64,000 nucleotides of DNA. Source: an uncultured Christensenellaceae bacterium. GTDB taxonomy: Bacteria; Bacillota; Clostridia; Christensenellales; UBA3700. The notes under the pieces were generated by a model. It saw only the letters and a program-made list of their open reading frames with translations. It was not told the DNA's origin and did not search any database. The stretch lies in the NCBI GenBank assembly GCA_944380355.1, contig CALWHJ010000001.1, forward strand, positions 1-64,000. The letters are read 5' to 3'. The position numbers and the translations under genes were made by a program. Of the stretch, positions 35,677-43,372 are shown piece after piece; positions within the stretch are counted from its first letter, which is position 1; each line of letters begins with the position of its first letter.

Positions 35677-37521
35677 CTAATTTTTATTGCCGTCTTCTTT
35701 AGGATGAAAATGGTCATAGATATTTTGCGCGCTGCGCCTGTCTATACCCTTGACAAGACAGAGATCGTCCACGCTTGCGTTTTTGATATTTTCGATATTT
35801 CTGAAAGCGTCAAAGAGTGCCTTTACTCTCTTTGCTCCTACGCCTTCGATTGCAAGAAGTTTGCTGTGCGTCTGACGTTTTTGTCTGAGTTCTCTGTGGA
35901 ACGTAATGGCAAATCTGTGCGCCTCGTCTCTTATCCTCTGCAAAACTTTTAGCGCATAGCTGTTGCGAGGTAATATTACGGGCTGAGAATTGTTAGGTAA
36001 AAAAACTTCCTCTTCTCTCTTGGCAAGTCCTATTACGTCGATATCTTTGACACCCTTTGCCTCTAGAATTTCCATTACGCTGGAAAGCTGTCCTTTGCCG
36101 CCGTCTATTACGAGAAGGTCGGGGCGCGAAGAAAAACTCTCGTCTTCGCTCTCTTTCAACTCGTCGATACGTCTCGTGATAGCTTCCTGAAGTCCCGCAA
36201 AATCATCGTTGCCGAGTGCGTATTTCATCTTGAATTTGCGGTAGTGCGAACGGCAAGGGCTGCCGTTGACGAATACTACCATAGACGCTACTTTGTCGGT
36301 ACCCTGTATGTGCGATATATCGTAGCACTCCATTCTTACGGGCATTCTCGAAAGATGCAGATACTCTTCCAGCTGTATGATTGCGCCCGTAGTCATATTG
36401 TCCTCTCTTTCTTTGAGAGAAAGCGATTTTTCCAGATAGTCCGAAGCGTTGCCCGCCGCCATATCGGCAAGCTGTCTTCTTACGCCCTGATGAGGCGTGA
36501 TGACGTTGACTTTGCTTCCCTTTTTGTAAGAAAGATATTCGCTCAGAAGCTCGGCATCGTCTACGGGAGTAGCGGTAACGACTTCGCTTGCGATATAGTT
36601 GATTTTATCGTAATATGCCGTAATAAAGTTTTCAAGCACTACCCCGTTTTCGGGAGCGAGGTCGCTGACTACCTGTTTGTCCGAGCCTACCAGCTTACCG
36701 CCTCTTACGAACAGCACTGCGACCACCGTATTGAGACCGTTGGCGGCGATAGCGAATATGTCGAGGTCGAAATCCTTAGGAAGTGCCGTAACCTGACGTC
36801 TTACCAGTTTGTCTAGTATCTCCAGTTTTTTGCGGTAGAATATAGCCAGTTCGAAGTCCTCGTGCTCTGCCGCCGCCGTCATTTTTTCGGTAAGAAGCGC
36901 GGATACTTTTTTATCGTTGCCCGACAGAAAAGATATAACGCTGTCTATCTGCTTAGCGTACTCTTCTTTTGAGCATAATCCCGCACAAGGAGCAAGACAA
37001 CGCTTTATGTGATAGTTAAGACAGGGACGGTGATTTTTTGACAGCTTTTTAAAATCGTGATTGCACGAGCGAAGGCAAAACGCACTCTCGACAAGCTCGG
37101 TGATATCCTTGCTGGTAATGCCCTGCATATAAGGACCGAAGTACTTGGAGCCGTCGTTTTTAAGTTTTCTCACTACCTCGACTTTGGGAAAGTCCTGTTT
37201 GAGATTGATTTTGATAAAAGGATAGGATTTGTCGTCCTTGAGCAAAATATTGTAGGGAGGCACGTGCTTTTTGATGAGATTGTTTTCTAAGACCAGTGCC
37301 TCTATTTCGTTGCGCGTGATTATATACTCGAAGTCGGCAATCTTTTCTACAAGACGTATTGTCTTTTCCGTCTTGTTGGAAGAATTGGCAAAATATTGGC
37401 TTACCCTGTTTTTGAGGTTTTTAGCCTTGCCTACGTAGAGTATCTGTCCGCTCGAGGACTTCATAATATATACGCCGCTGTTTGTCGGCAAATCTTTGAG
37501 TTTTTGCTTGATATCGGTCAT
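35677..37521 (-). CDS. uvrC: UvrABC excinuclease subunit C
   Basis: 614 residues. Makes both incisions in nucleotide excision repair. N-terminal GIY-YIG nuclease (GVYIMKSSSGQILYVGKAKN), Cys-containing central region, UVR motif (EKMTAAAEHEDFELAIFYR), RNase H-like nuclease domain (ECYDISHIQGTDKVASMVVF and LLVIDGGKGQL with the Asp residues), and C-terminal helix-hairpin-helix pair. Start at ATG 37521; no ribosome site exists there, and the extended -10 promoter places transcription start on this ATG. Confidence 0.97.
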   Translation of the reverse strand: MTDIKQKLKDLPTNSGVYIMKSSSGQILYVGKAKNLKNRVSQYFANSSNKTEKTIRLVEKIADFEYIITRNEIEALVLENNLIKKHVPPYNILLKDDKSYPFIKINLKQDFPKVEVVRKLKNDGSKYFGPYMQGITSKDITELVESAFCLRSCNHDFKKLSKNHRPCLNYHIKRCLAPCAGLCSKEEYAKQIDSVISFLSGNDKKVSALLTEKMTAAAEHEDFELAIFYRKKLEILDKLVRRQVTALPKDFDLDIFAIAANGLNTVVAVLFVRGGKLVGSDKQVVSDLAPENGVVLENFITAYYDKINYIASEVVTATPVDDAELLSEYLSYKKGSKVNVITPHQGVRRQLADMAAGNASDYLEKSLSLKEREDNMTTGAIIQLEEYLHLSRMPVRMECYDISHIQGTDKVASMVVFVNGSPCRSHYRKFKMKYALGNDDFAGLQEAITRRIDELKESEDESFSSRPDLLVIDGGKGQLSSVMEILEAKGVKDIDVIGLAKREEEVFLPNNSQPVILPRNSYALKVLQRIRDEAHRFAITFHRELRQKRQTHSKLLAIEGVGAKRVKALFDAFRNIENIKNASVDDLCLVKGIDRRSAQNIYDHFHPKEDGNKN

Positions 37522-37527
37522 ACTTAG

Positions 37528-37556
37528 ATTATAGCACACGAGCCCTGCCGCCGCAA
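37528..37556 (-). promoter_or_regulatory. Promoter of uvrC (predicted leaderless)
   Basis: Minus strand: -35 TTGCGG (37551-37556), 17-bp spacer, extended -10 TGC-TATAAT (37528-37533). The A of the uvrC ATG is the seventh base after the -10. The upstream arsR message ends at its own terminator, so uvrC needs this promoter. Confidence 0.78.
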
Positions 37557-37596
37557 CTCAAATTATTACCCGCATACGCGAATATATTACAGCGCG

Positions 37597-37620
37597 AAAA
37601 ACGGCTTATTCAAGCCGTTT
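37597..37620 (-). terminator. Terminator of the arsR-family gene
   Basis: Minus strand: AAACGGCTT/AAGCCGTTT nine-pair stem with a 4-nt loop, U-run from plus-strand A at 37597-37601. Confidence 0.78.
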
Positions 37621-37691
37621 GAAAATCGACGTGCCGGATACGTTTTTTCGGCGTAACACCCAAAACCGTTTAAACAAGAGCCTAACGCTTT

Positions 37692-38024
37692 TTATACTGC
37701 GTTTTCCACGCCGAGGGTTATTGCTCTTTCCACGCTTTCGTTGACTATACGGTAAAAGACAATTTTGCCGTACCGTCTGCAACCTACGATTCCGTTATCT
37801 CTTAGCAATTTGAGCTGATGAGAGATTGTAGTCTGATTGAGCGAAAGGATATAACTCAAATCCCCCACGCACAATTCCATACTGCACAGCGCGCAAAGAA
37901 TCTTAAGCCTGGTCCTGTCCGAAAAAATAAAAAAGTAATCCGCCGCACTCGCGAGAATACCGTTGGGAGGCACGCAACCTCTCACAAAACTTTCCTGCTG
38001 TTCGTTGACTGTAAGACAAATCAT
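37692..38024 (-). CDS. ArsR/SmtB-family transcriptional regulator
   Basis: 110 residues, a winged helix repressor of the metal-sensing family. The ELCVGDLSYILSLNQTTISHQLKLL block is the ArsR-type helix-turn-helix, and its Cys in ELCV sits where ArsR/CadC-type sensors hold a metal thiolate; other Cys are at 16, 44, 47 and near 82. AAGGAG site. Divergent (98-bp gap) from the Cys-rich peptide at 38123, which is therefore the first candidate target. Confidence 0.9.
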   Translation of the reverse strand: MICLTVNEQQESFVRGCVPPNGILASAADYFFIFSDRTRLKILCALCSMELCVGDLSYILSLNQTTISHQLKLLRDNGIVGCRRYGKIVFYRIVNESVERAITLGVENAV

Positions 38025-38122
38025 AAAAAACTCCTTTGAATTAAGTATAAACTTGTCACATTCGAAGATTTTCGGACATATTGTAGATTGATAGAGCTTT
38101 TTGACAATAAGGAGGTAAATTT

Positions 38123-38341
38123 ATGATAAATAATTGTTCGGGGCTTTTGCTTTTGGTCGCGCTTTTGAGTTACAACAACCGTTGCACGACAAATTCGTGC
38201 ACTTCTTGTAACAATTGCAACTGCAATTCGTGTAATTGCGGCTGCAACAACAACGCAACTTCTCTCGGTATGGACGCGGGAATGTTGTGTCTGTTGTTGG
38301 CGTTTATCACGTGCGGATGTTCATCGGTAAGTTCAACCTGA
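38123..38341 (+). CDS. Cys/Asn-rich small peptide with hydrophobic ends
   Basis: 72 residues with 12 Cys and 13 Asn. Order: short hydrophobic stretch (7-15), a core at 21-41 with Cys at 21, 26, 29, 32, 34, 37, 39 and 41 separated by Asn/Ser/Thr, then a second hydrophobic stretch (54-63) with Cys at 56, 64 and 66. AAGGAGG site 6-7 nt before the ATG and a strong hairpin 23 bp after the stop support a real gene. A membrane-associated metal-binding peptide is plausible; a secreted or modified peptide is another option. No known family. Confidence 0.72.
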   Translation: MINNCSGLLLLVALLSYNNRCTTNSCTSCNNCNCNSCNCGCNNNATSLGMDAGMLCLLLAFITCGCSSVSST

Positions 38342-38364
38342 CAAGCGCGACGCTCCTTTTTAAC

Positions 38365-38396
38365 GACAAAAGACTTCCTTCGGGAAGTCTTTTGTC
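38365..38396 (+). terminator. 14-bp UUCG hairpin after the Cys-rich peptide gene
   Basis: GACAAAAGACTTCC/GGAAGTCTTTTGTC perfect stem capped by a C(TTCG)G tetraloop. No T-run follows, so it may act as an mRNA-stabilising end structure as much as a terminator, and it is symmetric enough to serve the convergent dnaJ message. Confidence 0.78.
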
Positions 38397-38449
38397 TCGT
38401 ATATCGCATTGATTAAAATTAATTCGTAATTAAGAAAATCCTATTCGGC

Positions 38450-39574
38450 TCAGCCTCTCGCTTTCTTGACCTGAGGATATTGATTTGCTTGCAAGCTGTC
38501 CTCGAAGTCTTTAAGAAGCTTCAACTGTTTTGCATTGAGTCCTTTAGGCGTTTCGACTTTTATTATTACGTACAAATCGCCGTAACTTTCCTTTTGCAAA
38601 ACTTTCATTCCGTAGCCTTTAAGTCTTATCTTGGTACCCGACTGAGTGCTTTCGGGAATTTTGCACTTAGCTTCGCCTTTCATTGTGTTGATAGTAATGG
38701 TATTACCGCAAGCCGCATCGTAATATCCTATAGGCAAATCCATATACAGGTCATTGCCTACGCGCCTGAATTTATCGCTCGCAGTCACTCCTATGGCAAT
38801 TACGAGATTGCCCTTTCCTCCGCCGTTGCGACCGCAATTACCCTCGTTGCGGATAGTCATAGTCACGCCGTTGTCCACGCCTGCGGGAATATTGACTTTT
38901 ATGCTGGCTTCCTTGCGCATATATCCGTTGCCTCGGCACATAGCGCACTTGTCGCCCACGATTTTACCGCTTCCTCCGCAATTGGAGCATACGGTCTGCA
39001 CTACTTGCTGACCGAAAAGCGACTGCTGTACTTTACGCACGGTACCCGTACCTTTACAGTAAGGACATACCTTGATTGACGACGCGTCTTTCGCGCCGCT
39101 TCCTCCGCAAGTCGTACAAGTTTCGTCGCGGTTGAGTTTTACGGTTTTGCTCGCGCCGTTGTAAGCTTCTTCGAAAGTAAGGTTGATTTTGATATGAATA
39201 TCTTCGCCCTGTTTAGGCGCATTGGGATTTTTCCTGCCGAAACTTCCGCCGAAGAAAGAAGAAAGTATATCTTCAAAACCTCCGAAGCCTCCGCCCGAGC
39301 CGTCAAATCCGCCTCCGCCGAAACCGCCGAATCCCTGAGGCCCATCCTCGCTGCCGTACTGGTCATAGTTGGCGCGCTTGTTTTTATCGCTCAACACCTC
39401 GTAAGCGTGGTTGATTTCCTTGAATTGCGCTTCGGCTTTCTTCTTTTCCTCATCGGATGCCGTAGCGAATCTGTCGGGATGCAACTTGATAGCGAGTTTT
39501 CTGTAAGCTTTTTTTATCTCATCGTCGGTAGCCGTCTTGGGCACTCCCAGAATTTCGTATAAATCTTTTGCCAT
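38450..39574 (-). CDS. dnaJ: Chaperone protein DnaJ
   Basis: 374 residues. Co-chaperone that delivers clients to DnaK. J domain with HPD (KLHPDRF), Gly/Phe linker (about 75-120), four zinc motifs CTTCGGSG, CPYCKGTG, CSNCGGSG and CAMCRGNG, then the client-binding C-terminus. Start at the ATG at 39574 with AAAGGA 6 nt ahead. Last gene of the hrcA operon, separated from dnaK by 100 bp with a strong hairpin. Confidence 0.97.
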   Translation of the reverse strand: MAKDLYEILGVPKTATDDEIKKAYRKLAIKLHPDRFATASDEEKKKAEAQFKEINHAYEVLSDKNKRANYDQYGSEDGPQGFGGFGGGGFDGSGGGFGGFEDILSSFFGGSFGRKNPNAPKQGEDIHIKINLTFEEAYNGASKTVKLNRDETCTTCGGSGAKDASSIKVCPYCKGTGTVRKVQQSLFGQQVVQTVCSNCGGSGKIVGDKCAMCRGNGYMRKEASIKVNIPAGVDNGVTMTIRNEGNCGRNGGGKGNLVIAIGVTASDKFRRVGNDLYMDLPIGYYDAACGNTITINTMKGEAKCKIPESTQSGTKIRLKGYGMKVLQKESYGDLYVIIKVETPKGLNAKQLKLLKDFEDSLQANQYPQVKKARG

Positions 39575-39602
39575 ATAAATCCTTTGCCCCAACTTGGTTT
39601 TT

Positions 39603-39629
39603 GCCACTAGCCCTTAAAGGGCTAATGGC
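39603..39629 (-). other. Intercistronic hairpin between dnaK and dnaJ
   Basis: GCCA-C-TAGCCCT / AGGGCTA-A-TGGC pairs with one mismatch, loop TAA. No U-run follows in the transcript, so it is more likely a processing or stability element that sets dnaJ below dnaK than a terminator. Confidence 0.65.
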
Positions 39630-39674
39630 ATCAACTCAGAAGGTTATTATTTACCGTCTTACGATATGGTGAAA

Positions 39675-41507
39675 TCAGTTGTTGTCGATTATGATATCGT
39701 CGGGATTGGTTCCGTCGTTCTTAGGCTCGTCATTGTTGTTCTGAGCGTTTGCCTGAGCTTCTGCCTGCGCTGCCTGATAAAGCTTGGTGAAGATAGGAGC
39801 GTTGGCTTTGGTCATCTCGTCGATAATGCTTCTTACCTTTTCTGCGTCGGTTGCTTCTGCAAGGTCTTTCTTAGCCTTTTCGACAGCTTCCTTGAGAGTA
39901 TTCTTGTCCTCATCGGTGAGTTTGTCTGCACTCTCCTCGAGAGCCTTTTCGGTAGCGTAAATCATCTGGTCGGCATCGTTCTTTGCGTCTACGAGGTCTT
40001 TACGCTTCTTGTCTTCCTCAGCATACTTCTCTGCTTCCTTTACAGCCGCGTCGATTTGGTCGTCGGAAAGGTTGGTCGAAGAAGTAATTGTTACGGATTG
40101 CTTTTTGCCGGTACCCTTGTCAACTGCGGTTACGTTAACGATACCGTTAGCGTCGATATCGAAAGTAACTTCGATTTGAGGGATACCTCTGGGTGCCGGG
40201 GGAATTCCGTCAAGCTGGAATCTTCCGAGTTCCTTATTGTCGTTTGCCATAGGTCTTTCACCCTGCAATACTCTGATGTCTACCGCGGTCTGATTGTTTG
40301 CAGCCGTGGAGAATATCTGCGACTTGGAAGTAGGGATAGTCGTATTTCTCTCTATGAGTTTGGTGAATACTCCGCCCATAGTTTCGATACCCAAAGACAA
40401 AGGAGTTACGTCGAGAAGGACTACGTCCTTTACGTCGCCCGCAAGTACGCCGCCCTGAATAGCTGCGCCGAGAGCTACGCACTCGTCGGGGTTGATGCCC
40501 TTGAAAGGCTCCTTGCCCGTAATATTTCTTACCGCGTCTACGACAGCGGGAATTCTCGTCGAACCGCCTACGAGGATAACCTTGGACAAATCGCTTGCCG
40601 AGAGGTTAGCGTCAGCGAGGGCTTTCTTGAGAGGGATAATCGTCTTGGATACGAGGTCGCTCGTCAAAGCGTCGAACTTAGCCCTGGTAAGCTCCATATC
40701 TATGTGCTTAGGCACACCGTCCACCATAGTGATGTAAGGCAGATTAATAGAAGTTTTCGTTACGCCGGAAAGCTCGATTTTAGCCTTTTCGGCAGCTTCT
40801 TTAATTCTCTGCATAGTAGCGTTGTCCTTGGAGAGGTCGATACCCTCTTTAGCCTTAAAGTCTGCTACGATGTAGTCCATAATCTTCTTGTCGAAGTCGT
40901 CGCCGCCGAGCATATTATCGCCGCTGGTAGCCAAAACTTCGAATACGCCGTCCTCGATTTCGAGTACGGATACGTCGAACGTACCGCCGCCGAGGTCGTA
41001 AATCAAAACTTTCTGACCTTTGTTGTCGCCCTTGTCAAGGCCGTAAGCCAAAGCTGCCGCGGTAGGCTCGTTGATAATTCTCAATACTTCGAGGCCTGCG
41101 ATTTTACCTGCGTCCTTGGTAGCCTGTCTTTGAGAGTCGGTAAAGTATGCAGGTACTGTAATTACCGCCTGCGTAACTTTCTCGCCGAGATAAGCTTCAG
41201 CGTCCTGTTTGAGTTTGGTCAAAATCATCGCGCTGATTTCTTGAGGGCTGTATGTCTTGCCGTCGATGTTTACTTTATAATCGCTACCCATATGTCTCTT
41301 GATAGAGGAAACGGTTCTGCTTGCGTTGGCAACAGCCTGTCTTTTAGCAACCTGACCGACGAGTCTTTCGCCGTCCTTTGCAAAACCTACAACCGAAGGA
41401 GTAGTTCTCGCACCCTCGGGATTGGGGATAACGGTAGCTTCGCCGCCTTCCATAATTGCAACACACGAATTGGTAGTTCCCAAATCGATACCTATAATTT
41501 TGCTCAT
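39675..41507 (-). CDS. dnaK: Chaperone protein DnaK (Hsp70)
   Basis: 610 residues. ATPase domain opens with [19 protein letters not shown], has [16 protein letters not shown] and the adenosine motif [12 protein letters not shown]; the substrate-binding domain and helical lid follow from about 365, ending in an Asn/Asp-rich tail. Compared with Gram-negative DnaK it lacks the ~24-residue insert in the ATPase domain, as in other Gram-positives. Heat-shock operon third gene. Confidence 0.98.
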   Translation of the reverse strand: MSKIIGIDLGTTNSCVAIMEGGEATVIPNPEGARTTPSVVGFAKDGERLVGQVAKRQAVANASRTVSSIKRHMGSDYKVNIDGKTYSPQEISAMILTKLKQDAEAYLGEKVTQAVITVPAYFTDSQRQATKDAGKIAGLEVLRIINEPTAAALAYGLDKGDNKGQKVLIYDLGGGTFDVSVLEIEDGVFEVLATSGDNMLGGDDFDKKIMDYIVADFKAKEGIDLSKDNATMQRIKEAAEKAKIELSGVTKTSINLPYITMVDGVPKHIDMELTRAKFDALTSDLVSKTIIPLKKALADANLSASDLSKVILVGGSTRIPAVVDAVRNITGKEPFKGINPDECVALGAAIQGGVLAGDVKDVVLLDVTPLSLGIETMGGVFTKLIERNTTIPTSKSQIFSTAANNQTAVDIRVLQGERPMANDNKELGRFQLDGIPPAPRGIPQIEVTFDIDANGIVNVTAVDKGTGKKQSVTITSSTNLSDDQIDAAVKEAEKYAEEDKKRKDLVDAKNDADQMIYATEKALEESADKLTDEDKNTLKEAVEKAKKDLAEATDAEKVRSIIDEMTKANAPIFTKLYQAAQAEAQANAQNNNDEPKNDGTNPDDIIIDNN

Positions 41508-41540
41508 GTTTATATCTCCTTTCGTAATTTCTTATTTATG

Positions 41541-41555
41541 CGCCACATAGTGGCG
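41541..41555 (-). other. Intercistronic hairpin between grpE and dnaK
   Basis: CGCCAC-ATA-GTGGCG perfect six-pair stem about 35 nt before the dnaK ATG. Likely a stability or processing element; the pair of hairpins on both sides of dnaK could make its message segment longer-lived. Confidence 0.55.
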
Positions 41556-41576
41556 GTGTTGACTTGTTTGTTCTGT

Positions 41577-42074
41577 TTATTCGGCTACGATAACCATAGG
41601 GTGTCTTAAAATCTTACCCTCTCTCGAATAGCCTTTTTTGACTACTTCGATAATCTTACCCGAATTTTCGCTGTCTTCTCTTTTCATTACGGCTTCGTGT
41701 TTGTTGGGGTCGAACATTTCGCCTACGCAAACCATCTCTTCTACGCCGTGTTTGGAAAGTATCGTTGTAAAAGCGTTTTTGACGAGTTCGATACCTTTGC
41801 GCTGTTCCTCGTCTTTCTGCGCTGCCATAGCCAAATCGAGATAGTCGAGTACGGGAAGTATTTCCGTTATGATATCGCCTACGCCCTGTGCGTACATAGT
41901 AGCCGACGTAGCAGCGTTACGCTTTTTGAAGTTATCGAAGTCTGCCTGAAGTCTCAGATATCTGTCATAAAGAGCATTGTATTTTTCGTCCTCCTGAGGC
42001 TTTTGCTCCTCGACTTCTTCCTGTTGAGGTTTGAATTCCAAAATCTTTTCTTCCTCTTGCTTTTTGTTTGCCAT
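41577..42074 (-). CDS. grpE: Nucleotide exchange factor GrpE
   Basis: 165 residues. Releases ADP from DnaK. Charged, disordered N-terminus, long coiled coil (RYLRLQADFDNFKKRNA), four-helix part, and the C-terminal beta wing with HEAVMKRED and ILRHPMVIVAE. Lies between hrcA and dnaK in the usual order. Confidence 0.96.
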   Translation of the reverse strand: MANKKQEEEKILEFKPQQEEVEEQKPQEDEKYNALYDRYLRLQADFDNFKKRNAATSATMYAQGVGDIITEILPVLDYLDLAMAAQKDEEQRKGIELVKNAFTTILSKHGVEEMVCVGEMFDPNKHEAVMKREDSENSGKIIEVVKKGYSREGKILRHPMVIVAE

Positions 42075-42093
42075 TTTATCCTCCGTCCCGACT

Positions 42094-43098
42094 TCAATCG
42101 TCGAGATTGTCGATTATTTTCCCCAGCTGTTTGAGTACGCTGAGCACCTTTTTGTAGTCCATTCTTTCGGGTCCGATAACGCCTAACTGTCCGACTTCTT
42201 TTCCTTTGATATGATACTTCGCACTGACGAGTGCCATATTGTCAAGTCCTTCGGCGTCCTCTTTGCCTATCTTTACGGAAAACTCTATATCCGCATCGTC
42301 GCTCAAAAGCTCTTTGAGTTTGTCTTTTTTGCCTACGATAGTCATAAAGTTTTTGACGTTGTCTACGTTTTTGGCCTCGGGATATTCGAATATCTTATCC
42401 GCGCCTTCTACGTAAAGCTGTCCTTCTCTGCTCTTCTTGTATTCGCTCAGAAGCTCGAACACGTCTTCGAAAATCTGTCTGAATTCCTTGAGTTCGCTGT
42501 CGAGGTCAACTTGTGCCGCGAGTATCTGCGAAAGCGTCTTTCCTGCAAAACTTTTGGCAAGCAGAGCGTTGGCAACCTCGATATAATTTCCTTCTATTCT
42601 GGGAAGTTTGATTTCCTTGTCCTTGATTACTCCGCTGTCTGTTATGATAAGCACGAGCGCATTGCCGTCGTACATATCCAAAAGCTTGATGTCCTTAATC
42701 GTAAGGGTATCGCTGTTGGCAATCATAAGCATCGAAGTATAGTTGGTAGCGTCGCTGACGATTTTTGCGCCGTTTTTTACTATCTCGATAACGTTGTCGC
42801 ACTTTTGGGTAATTTCGTCTCTTATCTGGTCAAGGTCGATATCCTCGTCGTTGATAAAGTTTTCGACGTAATATTTGTAAGCCTTGGACGAAGGTACTCT
42901 GCCCGCGCTGACGTGAGGCTGAATGAGATAACCCATTTCCTCGAGGTGCGAAAGCTCGCTCCTGATGGTCGCGGTAGAAACGTCGGGCAAATATTTTGCC
43001 TGAATAGCACTGGACGAGATAGGCTCAACGCTCGTGATATAACTGTCCACCAACGCTTGCAACACTTTTCTCTTTCTTTCGGTAAGTTTATCGTCCAT
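42094..43098 (-). CDS. hrcA: Heat-inducible transcription repressor HrcA
   Basis: 334 residues. Winged helix at the N-terminus (LTERKRKVLQALVDSYITSVEP...), then the GAF-like and dimerisation domains. It represses this operon by binding CIRCE with GroEL help. Start at ATG 43098 with AGGTGG 5 nt ahead; an upstream in-frame start is less likely. A CIRCE element lies 35 bp before the ATG. Confidence 0.96.
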   Translation of the reverse strand: MDDKLTERKRKVLQALVDSYITSVEPISSSAIQAKYLPDVSTATIRSELSHLEEMGYLIQPHVSAGRVPSSKAYKYYVENFINDEDIDLDQIRDEITQKCDNVIEIVKNGAKIVSDATNYTSMLMIANSDTLTIKDIKLLDMYDGNALVLIITDSGVIKDKEIKLPRIEGNYIEVANALLAKSFAGKTLSQILAAQVDLDSELKEFRQIFEDVFELLSEYKKSREGQLYVEGADKIFEYPEAKNVDNVKNFMTIVGKKDKLKELLSDDADIEFSVKIGKEDAEGLDNMALVSAKYHIKGKEVGQLGVIGPERMDYKKVLSVLKQLGKIIDNLDD

Positions 43099-43132
43099 AA
43101 TACCACCTGTTGGCAATCGGTTTTTATGTTTG

Positions 43133-43159
43133 TTAGCACTCGCATATCTCGACTGCTAA
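43133..43159 (-). promoter_or_regulatory. CIRCE operator (HrcA site)
   Basis: TTAGCACTC-N9-GACTGCTAA, one base from the consensus inverted repeat (GAGTGCTAA expected on the right arm). It lies at the predicted transcription start of hrcA, the standard position. Confidence 0.95.
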
Positions 43160-43163
43160 ATTC

Positions 43164-43191
43164 ATTATACTATATTATAGACAAAAGTCAA
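43164..43191 (-). promoter_or_regulatory. Promoter of hrcA-grpE-dnaK-dnaJ
   Basis: Minus strand: -35 TTGACT (43186-43191), 16-bp spacer, -10 TATAAT (43164-43169); a second TATAAT lies inside the spacer. Start falls at about 43157 within CIRCE. Confidence 0.85.
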
Positions 43192-43306
43192 GTGCTTTAT
43201 GTAAATATTTGATAAAATTTTCGGTCAATCAATTGTATTGATAAAGTTATATAATAATACCCGCCAATAATACCCGCGTACAATGCACCGCCTTAGAAAA
43301 TACGAC

Positions 43307-43335
43307 AAAAAAGACCCGCCTTTTTGACGGGTCTT
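43307..43335 (-). terminator. Terminator of the surface lipoprotein gene
   Basis: Minus strand: AAGACCCG/CGGGTCTT stem (43311-43318 with 43328-43335) followed by six U. Confidence 0.85.
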
Positions 43336-43372
43336 ATCAGGTAAATTACGTTGTTTGACATATCGCGGATAA

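Noticed and set aside
39666..41609. 647-codon open frame on the plus strand opposite dnaK
   Set aside because: DnaK motifs are intact on the minus strand; the opposite frame gives a Val/Ser/Cys-rich product without domains. Long open antisense frames recur opposite many genes here (valS, asd, ppdK) as a result of codon use.
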